This document shows, piece by piece, positions 42,092-53,050 of a stretch of 64,000 nucleotides of DNA. The position numbers were made by a program, and so were the translations under genes. The notes under the pieces are model-generated. The model did not search any database and was not told where the DNA came from. It was given only the letters and a program-made list of their open reading frames with translations. Source of the DNA: Solirubrum sp044628455 (GTDB taxonomy: Bacteria; Bacteroidota; Bacteroidia; Cytophagales; Hymenobacteraceae); assembly GCF_044628455.1 (NCBI RefSeq), contig NZ_JBIYZW010000001.1:992001-1056000 (forward strand), written 5' to 3'. Within the stretch, counting starts at the first letter, position 1; each line of letters begins with the position of its first letter.

Positions 42092-43006
42092 TTAGCGGGG
42101 GTACACCTCACCCGTAGCCGCACGCAGGGTATTCTGTAGCAACATGGCAATAGTCATGGGCCCCACCCCGCCCGGTACCGGCGTGATATAGCTGCACAGC
42201 GGCGCCACCTCATCGAAGGCTACGTCGCCGCGCAGCGCCCACCCCGACTTCTTGCTGGCATCCGGCACGCGGGTAGTGCCCACGTCGATGACCACGGCAC
42301 CGGGGCTCACCATGTCGGCCGTCACGAAGCCCGGCCGGCCCAGGGCCGCCACCAGAATGTCGGCCGTGCGGGTAATGGCGGGCAGGTCCTGGGTGCGCGA
42401 GTGGCATAAAGTAACGGTGCAGTTGCCCGGCTCCAAGTTCTTGGCCAGCAGGATGCTAACCGGCGTACCCACGATGTTGGAGCGGCCAATAACCACGCAG
42501 TGCTTGCCGTCGGTTACCAGCTGGTAGCGGCGCAGCAGCTCCACGATGCCCGAGGGCGTGGCGGGCAGCAGCGCGGGCAGGCCGGCCACCATGCGCCCGA
42601 TGTTCATGGGGTGAAAGCCGTCGACGTCCTTTTCGGGGCGGATGGCCTCAATGACCTTGTTGGAGTCGATGTGCCGGGGCAGGGGCAGCTGCACGATGAA
42701 GCCGTCGATTTCCGGGTCTTGGTTCAGCTCCTGCACCTTGGCCAGCAGCTCGGCCTCGGTGATGTCGTCTTCGTAGCGCAGCAGCGTGGAGCCGAAGCCC
42801 ACGGCCTGGCAGGCCAGCACCTTGTTGCGCACGTAGGTTTCGGAGCCGCCGTCGTGGCCCACCAGCACGGCGGCCAGGTGGGGCACCTTGCGGCCGGCGG
42901 CGCGCAGCTTGGCGACTTCGGCGGCAATTTCTTGCTTGATGTCCTCGGCGGTCTGCTTGCCGTCGATGAGGCGGAAGGTGGCGGGCGCTTCGGGGGCAGT
43001 GGTCAT
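42092..43006 (-). CDS. folD: Bifunctional methylenetetrahydrofolate dehydrogenase / methenyl-THF cyclohydrolase
   Basis: 304 residues. Interconverts folate one-carbon units. Motifs: PHLAAVLVGHDGGSETYVRNK (the catalytic Lys in YVxxK), GFIVQLPLPRHID, PEKDVDGFHPMN, VIGRSNIVGTPVS and PVPGGVGPMT. The N-terminal extension (about 12 residues) is acidic and Ala/Pro-rich. A 57-codon gene lies 11 bases upstream on the same strand. Confidence 0.97.
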   Translation of the reverse strand: MTTAPEAPATFRLIDGKQTAEDIKQEIAAEVAKLRAAGRKVPHLAAVLVGHDGGSETYVRNKVLACQAVGFGSTLLRYEDDITEAELLAKVQELNQDPEIDGFIVQLPLPRHIDSNKVIEAIRPEKDVDGFHPMNIGRMVAGLPALLPATPSGIVELLRRYQLVTDGKHCVVIGRSNIVGTPVSILLAKNLEPGNCTVTLCHSRTQDLPAITRTADILVAALGRPGFVTADMVSPGAVVIDVGTTRVPDASKKSGWALRGDVAFDEVAPLCSYITPVPGGVGPMTIAMLLQNTLRAATGEVYPR

Positions 43007-43017
43007 GCTCGGTTTAC

Positions 43018-43191
43018 CTATTGGGGGTTACGGGTTGCTTCGTAGCGGGCAATGGCCTGGCGGCCGGCTTGCAGAATTTGCTGCTCCATCACCGGCCAGT
43101 CGTCGCGCCAGCGGAATTTGAGCTCCTGGCCGCGGCGGATTTTCTCAAGTTGGGCCTCGTTCGTGCAGTTCTTGGTCAGCGCGTCGTTCAT
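43018..43191 (-). CDS. 57-residue hypothetical protein upstream of folD
   Basis: ATG 43191, stop TAG 43018-43020. The product has amphipathic helices and many charges (NEAQLEKIRRGQELKFRW, MEQQILQAGRQAIARYE). It reads like a real small protein and is 11 bases from folD, so the two are probably co-transcribed. I do not recognise a family. Confidence 0.65.
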   Translation of the reverse strand: MNDALTKNCTNEAQLEKIRRGQELKFRWRDDWPVMEQQILQAGRQAIARYEATRNPQ

Positions 43192-43255
43192 GGTCTTCTA
43201 GAGGGGTTATCACACAGCGCTTTCGCAAGAATTGCATGAAGTGAAAGGGTTGGGG

Positions 43256-43283
43256 CAAAAAAAACGCGGCTCGGGGCCGCGTT
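43256..43283 (-). terminator. Terminator of lepA
   Basis: 8-bp stem AACGCGGC / GCCGCGTT with eight T on the - strand. Confidence 0.8.
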
Positions 43284-43291
43284 CTTGGTTT

Positions 43292-45079
<1,788 letters not shown>

Positions 45080-45218
45080 TCGGCTGAAATAGGCGTTCTG
45101 TAGCTGCAAAGGTAGGCCTTTCAGCCCGCAAAAGCTACGCGCCCCCCACCGCCCGGCTTGGGCGGCCGCACTTGGCGCTTGGCAGCGGGTGCCGTACTTT
45201 AGCGGGAATTCCGCAGCT

Positions 45219-46073
45219 ATGAACCCTACCAATACCACGCTTACCTCTTCCTCGCCAGCCAACGTGCGCCAGAAAGCTCTCATTGCCGGTTTCAACGCCA
45301 CTCTGCTCTACGTGCTGGCTTACCTGACGGCCACCACCGTTTACCAGCTGGCCACGGTGCTCACGGCCAAAAGCCTGGGCATTCCGGGTACCTGGGGCCT
45401 GGGCAAGGTGTTCTTTCGCATTTCCGACGGCGAGTGGTGGCAGACGGCCGTGCTGGCCGTGTACAGTGCCGGCCCGCTGAGCTGCCTGCTGCTGGGCGCC
45501 GGAGCCGGGCTGTGGTTCTGGTGGCGGGCGCGGCGGCAGCGGGGGCTGTTCAAGCAGTTTCTGTTTTGGCTGACCCTGCACGGCTGCAACCTGTTTTTCG
45601 GCGCCCTGGTGGCCGACACCTTCACCGAATCGGGCTTCTGGTTTGTGCCCGGCTGGCTGTTCATGGCCGGTCCTATTCCCGGGGCGCTGCTGGCCGGGCT
45701 GTTCGGCCTCATTCAACTCGCGCTGGGCTATTTCGCCGGCATGCTGTTTCTGCAAAGCCACGACTCCATCTCCCTGATGAAGTTTCCCAACCGCCGGCTG
45801 CTGCTCGTCTCCACCCTGTACGTGCCCTGGCTGGCCGGCTCGGCGCTGATTGGCCTGCTCAAGTGGCCCGAACTGACCCACAACGAGCAGCTGCACTTTG
45901 CCACCCTGCTGCTGCTGCTGGCCCCGCTCACCCTGGCCGCGGCCAACGAGCTGTTTGAGTTTACCCTCGAGTCGCCCCAGAAAACCCGGGTGGCCTGGGG
46001 TTTGGCCGGTGTGGCACTGCTGCTGCTGCTGGTGCTGCGCGTGGTGCTGGGCTCGGGCCTCTCGTTCAGCTAA
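45219..46073 (+). CDS. Polytopic membrane protein, unknown
   Basis: 284 residues from ATG 45219. Six to seven transmembrane helices, including TTVYQLATVLTAKSLG, a region with WRARRQRG, then WLTLHGCNLFFGALVADTF and GPIPGALLAGLFGLIQLALG. No protease or transporter motif that I can name. It is divergent from lepA. Confidence 0.8.
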   Translation: MNPTNTTLTSSSPANVRQKALIAGFNATLLYVLAYLTATTVYQLATVLTAKSLGIPGTWGLGKVFFRISDGEWWQTAVLAVYSAGPLSCLLLGAGAGLWFWWRARRQRGLFKQFLFWLTLHGCNLFFGALVADTFTESGFWFVPGWLFMAGPIPGALLAGLFGLIQLALGYFAGMLFLQSHDSISLMKFPNRRLLLVSTLYVPWLAGSALIGLLKWPELTHNEQLHFATLLLLLAPLTLAAANELFEFTLESPQKTRVAWGLAGVALLLLLVLRVVLGSGLSFS

Positions 46074-46151
46074 GGCGGCTCGCATAATCGGGGGATGCCT
46101 GCAACGGGCGCGAGGTGCGAACCATCTACTGGTCAGCTACTCCATCTGACC

Positions 46152-47030
46152 ATGCCCGTCTCCTCCGTCCTCCGGCCCCTGCTGCTGTTGCTGCTCGGCC
46201 CCATTTTTCTGTCGTCACTCGCCCCGGCCCAGCAGCTCAGCGGCCGGGTGCTGATGCAGGCTACCGACCAGCCCATTCCCTTCGCCACCATCGGCGTGCG
46301 GGGCCAGGCCATTGGCTCCACCGCCGACGAGGCCGGCCGCTTCGCCTTTGCCGACCCGGCCGGGCTGGCTGCTACCGACTCCGTGTTCATTTCCTGCGTG
46401 GGCTTCCGCTCGCGCGGGCTCACCGTGGCCCAACTGCGCCAGGCGCCCGGGGCCAGCTGGCGCCTGGCCCCGCTCACCCACGCCCTGCGCGAGGTGCAGG
46501 TGCGGCACCCGCAGCTCAAGCCCGGCTTTCTGGGCTGCCGCTCGGCCCTGAGCCCGCTGCAGTGGACGACCGCCGACGAGGACGACGTGGACGACGCCCG
46601 CGGCTGGGAGCTGGCCACCATGGTGCCGGTGCGCCGCCACAGCTACGTCGACGGCTTTCACGTGTACTTCGGCCAGAACGAGTTCAAGTCCCTGCGCCTG
46701 CGCTTCATGCTATACGACGTGCAGGAGGGCCGCCCCGCCCGGCTGCTGCTCACCGACGACATCCAGTTTACCGTACCCGACCAGCGCCGCGGCTGGACCA
46801 GCATCGACCTGCGCCGCTACAACCTGCACCTGAGCAAGGGCCAGACCGTGGCGGCCGGCATTCAGTGGCTGCAGGGCGAAAAAGCCCGGCCCGACAGCAA
46901 GGTGCTCAGCGGCCCGGTGCTCATGCCCTCGTTGTACAACCGCACGCTCATTCGCCAGAAAAGCGAGGCCCCCTGGGAAAAGCACGCCGCCAACGTGAGC
47001 ATGTACCTGGCCGTGCAGCAGTACGAGTAG
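46152..47030 (+). CDS. CarboxypepD_reg-like secreted protein, first of a tandem pair
   Basis: 292 residues from ATG 46152. Signal peptide (cleavage after PAQ, about residue 24). Residues 25-110 are a CarboxypepD regulatory-like beta domain (LSGRVL....PIPFATIGVRG, STADEAGRF, SVFISCVGF). The C-terminal half (GWELATMVPVRR, FHVYFGQNEFKSLRLRFMLYD, GWTSIDLRRYNL) is conserved in the next gene, which is a tandem paralogue. Probably an outer-surface or periplasmic protein; function unknown. Confidence 0.85.
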   Translation: MPVSSVLRPLLLLLLGPIFLSSLAPAQQLSGRVLMQATDQPIPFATIGVRGQAIGSTADEAGRFAFADPAGLAATDSVFISCVGFRSRGLTVAQLRQAPGASWRLAPLTHALREVQVRHPQLKPGFLGCRSALSPLQWTTADEDDVDDARGWELATMVPVRRHSYVDGFHVYFGQNEFKSLRLRFMLYDVQEGRPARLLLTDDIQFTVPDQRRGWTSIDLRRYNLHLSKGQTVAAGIQWLQGEKARPDSKVLSGPVLMPSLYNRTLIRQKSEAPWEKHAANVSMYLAVQQYE

Positions 47031-47060
47031 CCGGGCCGGCAACCGGGCCAGCCCAACTCC

Positions 47061-47068
47061 TATTTTTG
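47061..47068 (+). promoter_or_regulatory. -7 promoter box between the tandem paralogues
   Basis: TATTTTTG, full TAnnTTTG match. Transcription would start near 47075, so the start codon of the next gene must lie after this. Confidence 0.6.
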
Positions 47069-47106
47069 CCGTAGGCTGGACCCACACCCCTTACTACCCG
47101 CTGCTT

Positions 47107-47976
47107 ATTCGCCCCTCCGTATTTAGCCGCCTGCTGGCCAGCCTGGTGCTGGCCGCCGCTCCCCGGCTGGTCCCGGCCCAAACCGCCCCGCCCCTCGAAG
47201 GCCAGGTGCTCAACGCCCGCACCGGCCAGCCCGTGCCGTTTGCCACCCTGGGCGTGCCGCGCCGCGGCCTGGGCACCGTGGCCGACGAGCAAGGCCGCTA
47301 CCTGCTGCGCCTGCCCGCCGGTTCGGCCGATACCCTCATCGTGACCAGCGTGGGCTTTGCCCGCGAAGTAGTGCTGCCCGCCGCGCTGGCGGCCGGGCAG
47401 CGGGTGTTCCGGCTCACGCCCCAGGAGCAGGCCATTGCCAACGTCGTCATCGCGCACCGGCGCGTACGCCCGGCCGTGCTGGGCCGCCGCCAGTCCCAGG
47501 GCGACCTGCGCTGGCTGGCCGGCTCCAGCGGCAAATCCACCGTCGACGACGAATGGGGCTGGGAGTTGGGCACCGTGCTCAGCCCCGCCCGCCCGGCCCG
47601 GCTCGAGGAATTTCACGTGTACCTGGCCGACAACCAGTACGAGCACCTGCGCTTCCGCCTCAACCTCTACGCCCTCGACAACGGCCGCCCCGGCCCGCCC
47701 CTGCTTTCCCAGGACATTCAGCTCACCGCCCGGCCCCGGCAGAAAGGCTGGCTCAGCGTCGATTTGCGCCCCTACCAGCTCACCTTCGACGCCCGGCCCG
47801 TGGTGGCCACTATTCAGTGGCTGCAGAGCGAGAAAACCCAGCCCGAAAAAAAGTACTTCGCCATTCCCGTCAAGCGCCAGCCCCGACACACGATGGTGGA
47901 GCGCGAAAACAGCCAGGCTCTGTGGACGCTGCACCCCATGCAGCCCAGCCTGTACTTCGATTTGCTGATGGAGTAA
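47107..47976 (+). CDS. CarboxypepD_reg-like secreted protein, second of the pair (start uncertain)
   Basis: The frame is protein-like from about 47101, where a signal peptide begins (IRPSVFSRLLASLVLAAAP). There is no ATG, GTG or TTG in frame between the promoter box at 47061 and GTG 47146, and that GTG would cut the signal peptide in half. ATT 47107 or CTG 47101 is therefore suggested (about 289 residues); a sequence error is also possible. The mature protein aligns with 46152-47030: LEGQVL....PVPFATLGVPRRG, GTVADEQGRY, GWELGTVLSPAR, FHVYLADNQYEHLRFRLNLY, GWLSVDLRPY. Function unknown. Confidence 0.75.
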   Translation: MRPSVFSRLLASLVLAAAPRLVPAQTAPPLEGQVLNARTGQPVPFATLGVPRRGLGTVADEQGRYLLRLPAGSADTLIVTSVGFAREVVLPAALAAGQRVFRLTPQEQAIANVVIAHRRVRPAVLGRRQSQGDLRWLAGSSGKSTVDDEWGWELGTVLSPARPARLEEFHVYLADNQYEHLRFRLNLYALDNGRPGPPLLSQDIQLTARPRQKGWLSVDLRPYQLTFDARPVVATIQWLQSEKTQPEKKYFAIPVKRQPRHTMVERENSQALWTLHPMQPSLYFDLLME

Positions 47977-48040
47977 GACCGGCCACGCTTTCAGGCCACT
48001 TGCCCATTTCCAACCTGCCGCTACTGTTCTTCGCCTGCCT

Positions 48041-48790
48041 ATGCGCCCCGCCGATACCCGCCACCGTGGCCCCCACCCCGCCGATGCCGAGCTGTTTGCC
48101 CCCCAATGGGTGCCGGTGCTTGGGCGCGCGGTTGCGGAAATGTCCTGGCTGCTGACGCGTGGCTACCCGCCCGGCGGCACCCTCAAACTGGTCGGCGACC
48201 GGTATGCCCTGACGGAGCGCCAGCGCTGGGCCGTGGGCCGCGCCGCCTGCACCGACGAGCAGCTTGCCCACCGCACGGCTACCCAGCTACCCGCCACCGG
48301 CCTGAATGGCCGCCCCGTGGCCATCGACGGCTTCAACCTGCTCATCACCCTCGAAACGGCCCTGAGCGGCGGCGTGGTGCTGCGCGGCCGCGACTCGGCC
48401 CTGCGCGACCTGTCGAGCATCCACGGCACCTACCGGGCCGTGCAGGAAACCGACCGTGCCATCCGCCTGGCGGCCACCGCCCTGCTTCCCCTGAACCCCG
48501 GCCCCGTGCGCTGGCTGCTCGATCAGCCCGTGTCCAACAGCGGCCGCCTCGCCGGCCGCCTGCGCGAGCTGGGTCCCGAGCTGGGCCTGCCCTGGGCGGC
48601 CGAAGTCGTGCTGAACCCCGATACCCTGCTGGCCGACACCACCGACCTCGTGGTGACTTCCGACTCCGTGGTGCTCGACCGCGCCGGCGCCTGGCTTAAC
48701 CTCGCCGCCCTGGCCCTAGAGGCCGAGCCACCGCGCTGGCTGCTCGACTTAAGTCTCGGCAATACAGAGGCGCAAGGATTCAGTAGGTAA
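48041..48790 (+). CDS. DUF434 / DUF5616 protein
   Basis: 249 residues. The N-terminal RHRGPHPADAELF, then SWLLTRGYPPGGTLKLVGDRYALTERQR is the DUF434 hallmark, and the rest (VAIDGFNLLITLETALSGGVVLRGRD, RWLLDQPVSNSGRLAGRL) fits the DUF5616 part, which resembles a PIN/NYN-like nuclease fold with the acidic DGFN and D residues. The function is unknown. Confidence 0.88.
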   Translation: MRPADTRHRGPHPADAELFAPQWVPVLGRAVAEMSWLLTRGYPPGGTLKLVGDRYALTERQRWAVGRAACTDEQLAHRTATQLPATGLNGRPVAIDGFNLLITLETALSGGVVLRGRDSALRDLSSIHGTYRAVQETDRAIRLAATALLPLNPGPVRWLLDQPVSNSGRLAGRLRELGPELGLPWAAEVVLNPDTLLADTTDLVVTSDSVVLDRAGAWLNLAALALEAEPPRWLLDLSLGNTEAQGFSR

Positions 48791-48826
48791 TCAGTTGGTA
48801 AATTGATCGAATTGCCCAGGAATCCT

Positions 48827-48890
48827 TAGCCCGCAGAGGCCAGCGCCGAAGACGCGTCCTGCGCGTTTCTTCTGCGACCTCAGCGGGCTA
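48827..48890. repeat. Imperfect inverted repeat before the Tdi1-like gene
   Basis: TAGCCCGCAGAGGCCAGC pairs with GCGACCTCAGCGGGCTA (two mismatches). A CGCGTTTCTTCTGCGACCTC block inside it recurs as CGCGTTTCTTCCGCGGCCTC at 49403-49422, so similar DNA flanks the small gene at 48927 on both sides. Confidence 0.55.
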
Positions 48891-48926
48891 CCTTCCCGGC
48901 GTTTTACCAAACCCTGCCGTCCAGCC

Positions 48927-49388
48927 ATGCTGATCACCAATCCCATCGACAAGCGCGAAGCCCCGGCACTTCTGCAGGCTTGGCACTGGCTGGTAGAGCA
49001 AGAAGCTACCATCCTGGTTGTTTCCGTTTTCGGCGACTTGTTCCTGCAGTATCCCAACGAGTCAGTTTACTGGCTTGATACCGGAACCGGTGACCTTACC
49101 AGGCTGGCGGCCAACGTGGCCGAGTTTCAGGCACTTCTGCAGCAGCCGGAAAATGCGGCGTATTGGCTACTCCCGGATTTGGCAAATGAGGCCCAGCAAA
49201 CCGGTTTGGCACCCGGCCCCCACGAAGTCTACAGCTTCATCCTGCTCCCGGTACTGGGCGGAGAGTACACGCCCGAGAACCTACGGCCCACCCACCTGCA
49301 AGCCCACCTAAACCTGACGGGAGTGCTGAACGAGCAAATCCGAAACCTGCCCGATGGCACCAAGGTGACATTCCAGGTAACTGAATAG
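48927..49388 (+). CDS. DUF1851 / T6SS Tdi1-like immunity-type protein
   Basis: 153 residues, cytoplasmic. The blocks VVSVFGDLFLQ, YWLDTGTGDL, and HEVYSFILLPVLGGEYTPENL match DUF1851 (C-terminal domain of Tdi1, the immunity protein to a T6SS DNase/ADP-ribosylating effector). No effector or T6SS gene is nearby, so it is an orphan. Base composition is slightly less GC-rich than its neighbours, which suits an acquired gene. Confidence 0.78.
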   Translation: MLITNPIDKREAPALLQAWHWLVEQEATILVVSVFGDLFLQYPNESVYWLDTGTGDLTRLAANVAEFQALLQQPENAAYWLLPDLANEAQQTGLAPGPHEVYSFILLPVLGGEYTPENLRPTHLQAHLNLTGVLNEQIRNLPDGTKVTFQVTE

Positions 49389-49543
49389 CGCTGCGCCCTC
49401 CGCGTTTCTTCCGCGGCCTCTACGGGCGAATCTTGCTGCCGGCCACCCAATTCACCCTGCCACCCCGCGGTTTGCGGCTTCCCCGCCCCGCCGGCCGTTT
49501 TTCGTACCTTCGCTGCCCTATTTCCCACCTGCTCTACGCTGCC

Positions 49544-52500
49544 ATGCACCCAGCTCCCGTAGCTCCCTACAAACCCAAGAACCACGTCCGCATCGTTACC
49601 GCCGCGGCCTTGTTCGACGGCCACGACGCGGCCATCAACATCATGCGCCGCATCATCCAGGCCAGCGGAGCCGAAGTCATTCACCTCGGCCACAACCGCT
49701 CGGTGCAGGAAATCGTCGACTGCGCCATCCAGGAAGACGCCCAGGCCATTGCCATTACCTCTTACCAGGGCGGCCACAACGAGTTTTTCAAGTACATGTA
49801 CGACCTGCTGCAGGAGCGCGGCGCGGGTCACATCAAAATCTTCGGCGGCGGCGGCGGCGTCATCCTGCCCTCCGAAATCGAAGACCTGCACCAGTACGGC
49901 ATCACCCGCATCTACTCGCCCGACAACGGCCGCGCCATGGGCCTGCAGGGCATGATCAACGACCTGCTCGAGCAGGCCGACTTCCCCACCGGCCAGCACC
50001 TCAACGGCGAAGTCTCCCACGTCAAGCAAAAAGACGCCCGCTCGCTGGGCCGCCTCATCTCCGCCGCCGAAAACTTCCCCGAGGAGTTCGAGCGGGTGAA
50101 GGCTTCGTTGTTCGCAGATCGTTCTTCGTTGTTCGATGGCGGCAGTCAGCAAACGGCTACTGAGGCAGCAAACGCGACGAACAACGAACAACCAAAAACG
50201 AAAAACGAAAAACAAGCTCCGATCCTGGGCATCACCGGCACCGGCGGCGCCGGCAAGTCAAGCCTCGTGGACGAGTTGGTGCGCCGCTTCCTGCTCGACT
50301 TCCCCGACAAAACCATTGCCATCATCTCGGTCGACCCGAGCAAGCGCAAAACCGGCGGCGCCCTGCTCGGCGACCGAATCCGGATGAACGCCATCAACAA
50401 CCCGCGCGTGTACATGCGCAGCCTGGCCACCCGCCAGAGCAACCTGGCCCTGAGCAAGTACGTGCAGGACGCCGTGGACGTGGTGCGCGCCGCCGACTTC
50501 GACCTGATCATCCTCGAAACCTCCGGCATCGGCCAGTCCGACACCGAAATCATCGAGCACTCCGACGCCAGCCTCTACGTGATGACGCCCGAGTACGGCG
50601 CCGCCACCCAGCTGGAAAAAATCGACATGCTCGATTTCGCCGACGTCATTGCCCTCAACAAGTTCGACAAGCGCGGCGCCCTCGACGCGCTGCGCGACGT
50701 GCGCAAGCAGTACCAGCGCAACCACCAGCTCTGGGACCAGCCCCTCGACCAGCTGCCCGTGTTCGGCACCATCGCCTCGCAGTTCAACGACCCGGGCATG
50801 AACCGCCTCTACCGCGCCGTGCTGCAAACCGTAGAACGCAAGTCCGGCGTCACCTTCGCCTCCCAGCTCGAAACCTCGGCCGAGGTCAGCGAGAAAGTCT
50901 ACATCATCCCGCCGCACCGCACGCGGTACCTGTCCGAAATCACCGAAACGATTCGCCAATATGATCAATGGGTGGAAAAACAGGCTGAAGTGGCTCAGCA
51001 GCTCTTCGGCCTCCAGCAAAGCCTTCTCGCCGTTCGAAGCCTCGGATCCGGCGCAGCTCACGCCGGCGGGGGGAGCAGCGCAAACCTCCCCGACCCAGGA
51101 GCACTCGTGGCCGGCCTGGAGGGCACATTCGAGGAACTCAAGCTCCGGCTCGATGGGCAGAACTGGAAACTCCTGGAGACCTGGCCGCAAAAGGTAGCCG
51201 CCTACAAGGCCCCCGAGTTCATCTTCAAGGTGCGCGACAAGGAAATCCGCATCCAGACGCACTCCGAAACCCTCTGCCACCTGCAGGTGCCCAAAGTGGC
51301 CACCCCGCGCTACACCGCCTGGGGCGACTTGCTCACCTGGATGCTGCAGGAAAACGTGCCCGGCGAGTTTCCCTACACCGCCGGCGTGTTCCCCTTCAAG
51401 CGCGAGGGCGAAGACCCCACCCGCATGTTTGCCGGTGAAGGCGGCCCCGAGCGCACCAACCGCCGCTTCCACTACGTGTCGGCCGGCCTGCCCGCCAAGC
51501 GCCTCTCCACGGCCTTCGACTCGGTCACGCTCTACGGCGAAGACCCCGATTTCCGCCCCGACATCTACGGCAAAATCGGCAACTCGGGCGTGAGCATCTG
51601 CTGCCTCGACGACGCCAAGAAGCTGTACTCCGGCTTCAACCTCGCCGACCCGGTTACCTCCGTGTCGATGACCATCAACGGCCCCGCCGCCACCATCGCC
51701 GCGTTCTTCATGAACGCCGCCATCGACCAGCAGTGCGAGCTGTACATCAAGGAGCACGGCCTGGAAGACGAGGTCAACCAGAAAATCGACGCCATTTACC
51801 GCGAGCTGGGCCAGGAGCGCCCGCGCTACCAGGGCGAGCTGCCCGAGGGCAACGACGGCCTGGGCCTGCTGCTGCTCGGCGTCACCGGCGACCAGGTGCT
51901 GCCCGCCGAGGTCTACGGCCCCATCAAGGCCCGCACCCTCTCGCAGGTGCGCGGCACCGTGCAGGCCGATATCCTGAAGGAAGACCAGGCCCAGAACACC
52001 TGCATCTTCAGCACGGAGTTCTCGCTGCGCCTCATGGGCGACGTGCAGCAGTACTTCATTACGAACAAGGTGCGGAACTTCTACTCCGTCTCCATTTCGG
52101 GCTACCACATCGCCGAGGCCGGCGCCAACCCCATCACCCAGCTGGCCCTCACCCTCTCCAACGGCTTCACCTTCGTGGAGTACTACGTGAGCCGCGGCAT
52201 GGACGTGAACGACTTCGCGCCCAATCTCTCCTTCTTCTTCTCCAACGGCATGGACCCCGAGTACGCCGTGCTGGGCCGCGTGGCGCGCCGCATCTGGGCC
52301 AAGGCCATGAAGCTGAAGTACGGGGCCAACGCCCGCTCGCAGATGTTGAAGTACCACATCCAGACCTCGGGCCGCTCGCTGCACGCCCAGGAAATTGACT
52401 TCAACGACATCCGCACCACGCTGCAGGCCCTCTACGCCATCTACGACAACTGCAACTCCCTGCACACCAACGCCTACGACGAGGCCATTACCACGCCCAC

Positions 52501-53050
52501 CGAGGAATCGGTGCGCCGCGCCATGGCCATTCAGCTCATCATCAACCGGGAGCTGGGTCAGGCCAAGAATGAAAACCCGCTGCAGGGCTCCTTCATCATC
52601 GAGGAACTGACCGACCTGGTGGAGGAAGCCGTCATGGCCGAGTTCGACCGCATCACCGAGCGCGGCGGCGTGCTGGGCGCCATGGAAACCATGTACCAGC
52701 GCGGCAAAATCCAGGAGGAAAGCCTCTACTACGAGATGCAGAAGCACACCGGCGAGCTGCCCATCATCGGCGTCAACACCTTTCTCTCGTCCAAAGGCTC
52801 GCCCACGGTGCAGCCCGCCGAGGTCATTCGCGCCACCGAAGACGAGAAGCAGTACCAAATCAGCATGCTCCAGCGCCTGCACGCCCGCAACGCCGCGCAA
52901 ACGGCCGAAGCCCTCAAGCGCCTGCAGCAGGTAGCCGTGCAAAACGGCAACATGTTCGAGGCCCTCATGGAAGCCGTCAAGTCCTGCTCCCTCGGCCAGG
53001 TCACCAACGCCCTGTTCGAAGTAGGCGGCCAGTACCGGCGGAATATGTAA
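49544..53050 (+). CDS. icmF: Fused isobutyryl-CoA mutase (B12- and GTP-dependent)
   Basis: 1168 residues from ATG 49544 (a weak TACCTTCG promoter box lies at 49504). It isomerises isobutyryl-CoA and n-butyryl-CoA. Order: B12-binding domain (about 12-145, base-off motif DGHDAAI), a variable linker (about 170-226), the MeaI-type chaperone GTPase (Walker A TGTGGAGKSS about 231-240, IISVDPSKRKTGGALLGDR), a helical linker, and the mutase TIM barrel (from about 590, with FAGEGGPERTNRRF typical of IcmF rather than methylmalonyl-CoA mutase). Two linkers are unusual: residues about 186-224 are coded by inverted 7-bp repeats (50103-50213), and a Gly/Ala-rich stretch lies near 500-520. The last 24 codons are duplicated at 54233. 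Confidence 0.96.
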   Translation: MHPAPVAPYKPKNHVRIVTAAALFDGHDAAINIMRRIIQASGAEVIHLGHNRSVQEIVDCAIQEDAQAIAITSYQGGHNEFFKYMYDLLQERGAGHIKIFGGGGGVILPSEIEDLHQYGITRIYSPDNGRAMGLQGMINDLLEQADFPTGQHLNGEVSHVKQKDARSLGRLISAAENFPEEFERVKASLFADRSSLFDGGSQQTATEAANATNNEQPKTKNEKQAPILGITGTGGAGKSSLVDELVRRFLLDFPDKTIAIISVDPSKRKTGGALLGDRIRMNAINNPRVYMRSLATRQSNLALSKYVQDAVDVVRAADFDLIILETSGIGQSDTEIIEHSDASLYVMTPEYGAATQLEKIDMLDFADVIALNKFDKRGALDALRDVRKQYQRNHQLWDQPLDQLPVFGTIASQFNDPGMNRLYRAVLQTVERKSGVTFASQLETSAEVSEKVYIIPPHRTRYLSEITETIRQYDQWVEKQAEVAQQLFGLQQSLLAVRSLGSGAAHAGGGSSANLPDPGALVAGLEGTFEELKLRLDGQNWKLLETWPQKVAAYKAPEFIFKVRDKEIRIQTHSETLCHLQVPKVATPRYTAWGDLLTWMLQENVPGEFPYTAGVFPFKREGEDPTRMFAGEGGPERTNRRFHYVSAGLPAKRLSTAFDSVTLYGEDPDFRPDIYGKIGNSGVSICCLDDAKKLYSGFNLADPVTSVSMTINGPAATIAAFFMNAAIDQQCELYIKEHGLEDEVNQKIDAIYRELGQERPRYQGELPEGNDGLGLLLLGVTGDQVLPAEVYGPIKARTLSQVRGTVQADILKEDQAQNTCIFSTEFSLRLMGDVQQYFITNKVRNFYSVSISGYHIAEAGANPITQLALTLSNGFTFVEYYVSRGMDVNDFAPNLSFFFSNGMDPEYAVLGRVARRIWAKAMKLKYGANARSQMLKYHIQTSGRSLHAQEIDFNDIRTTLQALYAIYDNCNSLHTNAYDEAITTPTEESVRRAMAIQLIINRELGQAKNENPLQGSFIIEELTDLVEEAVMAEFDRITERGGVLGAMETMYQRGKIQEESLYYEMQKHTGELPIIGVNTFLSSKGSPTVQPAEVIRATEDEKQYQISMLQRLHARNAAQTAEALKRLQQVAVQNGNMFEALMEAVKSCSLGQVTNALFEVGGQYRRNM
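50103..50213. repeat. Inverted 7-bp arrays inside icmF
   Basis: Five heptamers of GTTCGTT type (50103-50137) and about five to six of the inverted type ACAACGA/AAAACGA (50175-50213), separated by about 37 bp. Inserted in frame between the B12 and GTPase domains; coded residues are polar and low-complexity (NATNNEQPKTKNEK). Confidence 0.8.
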
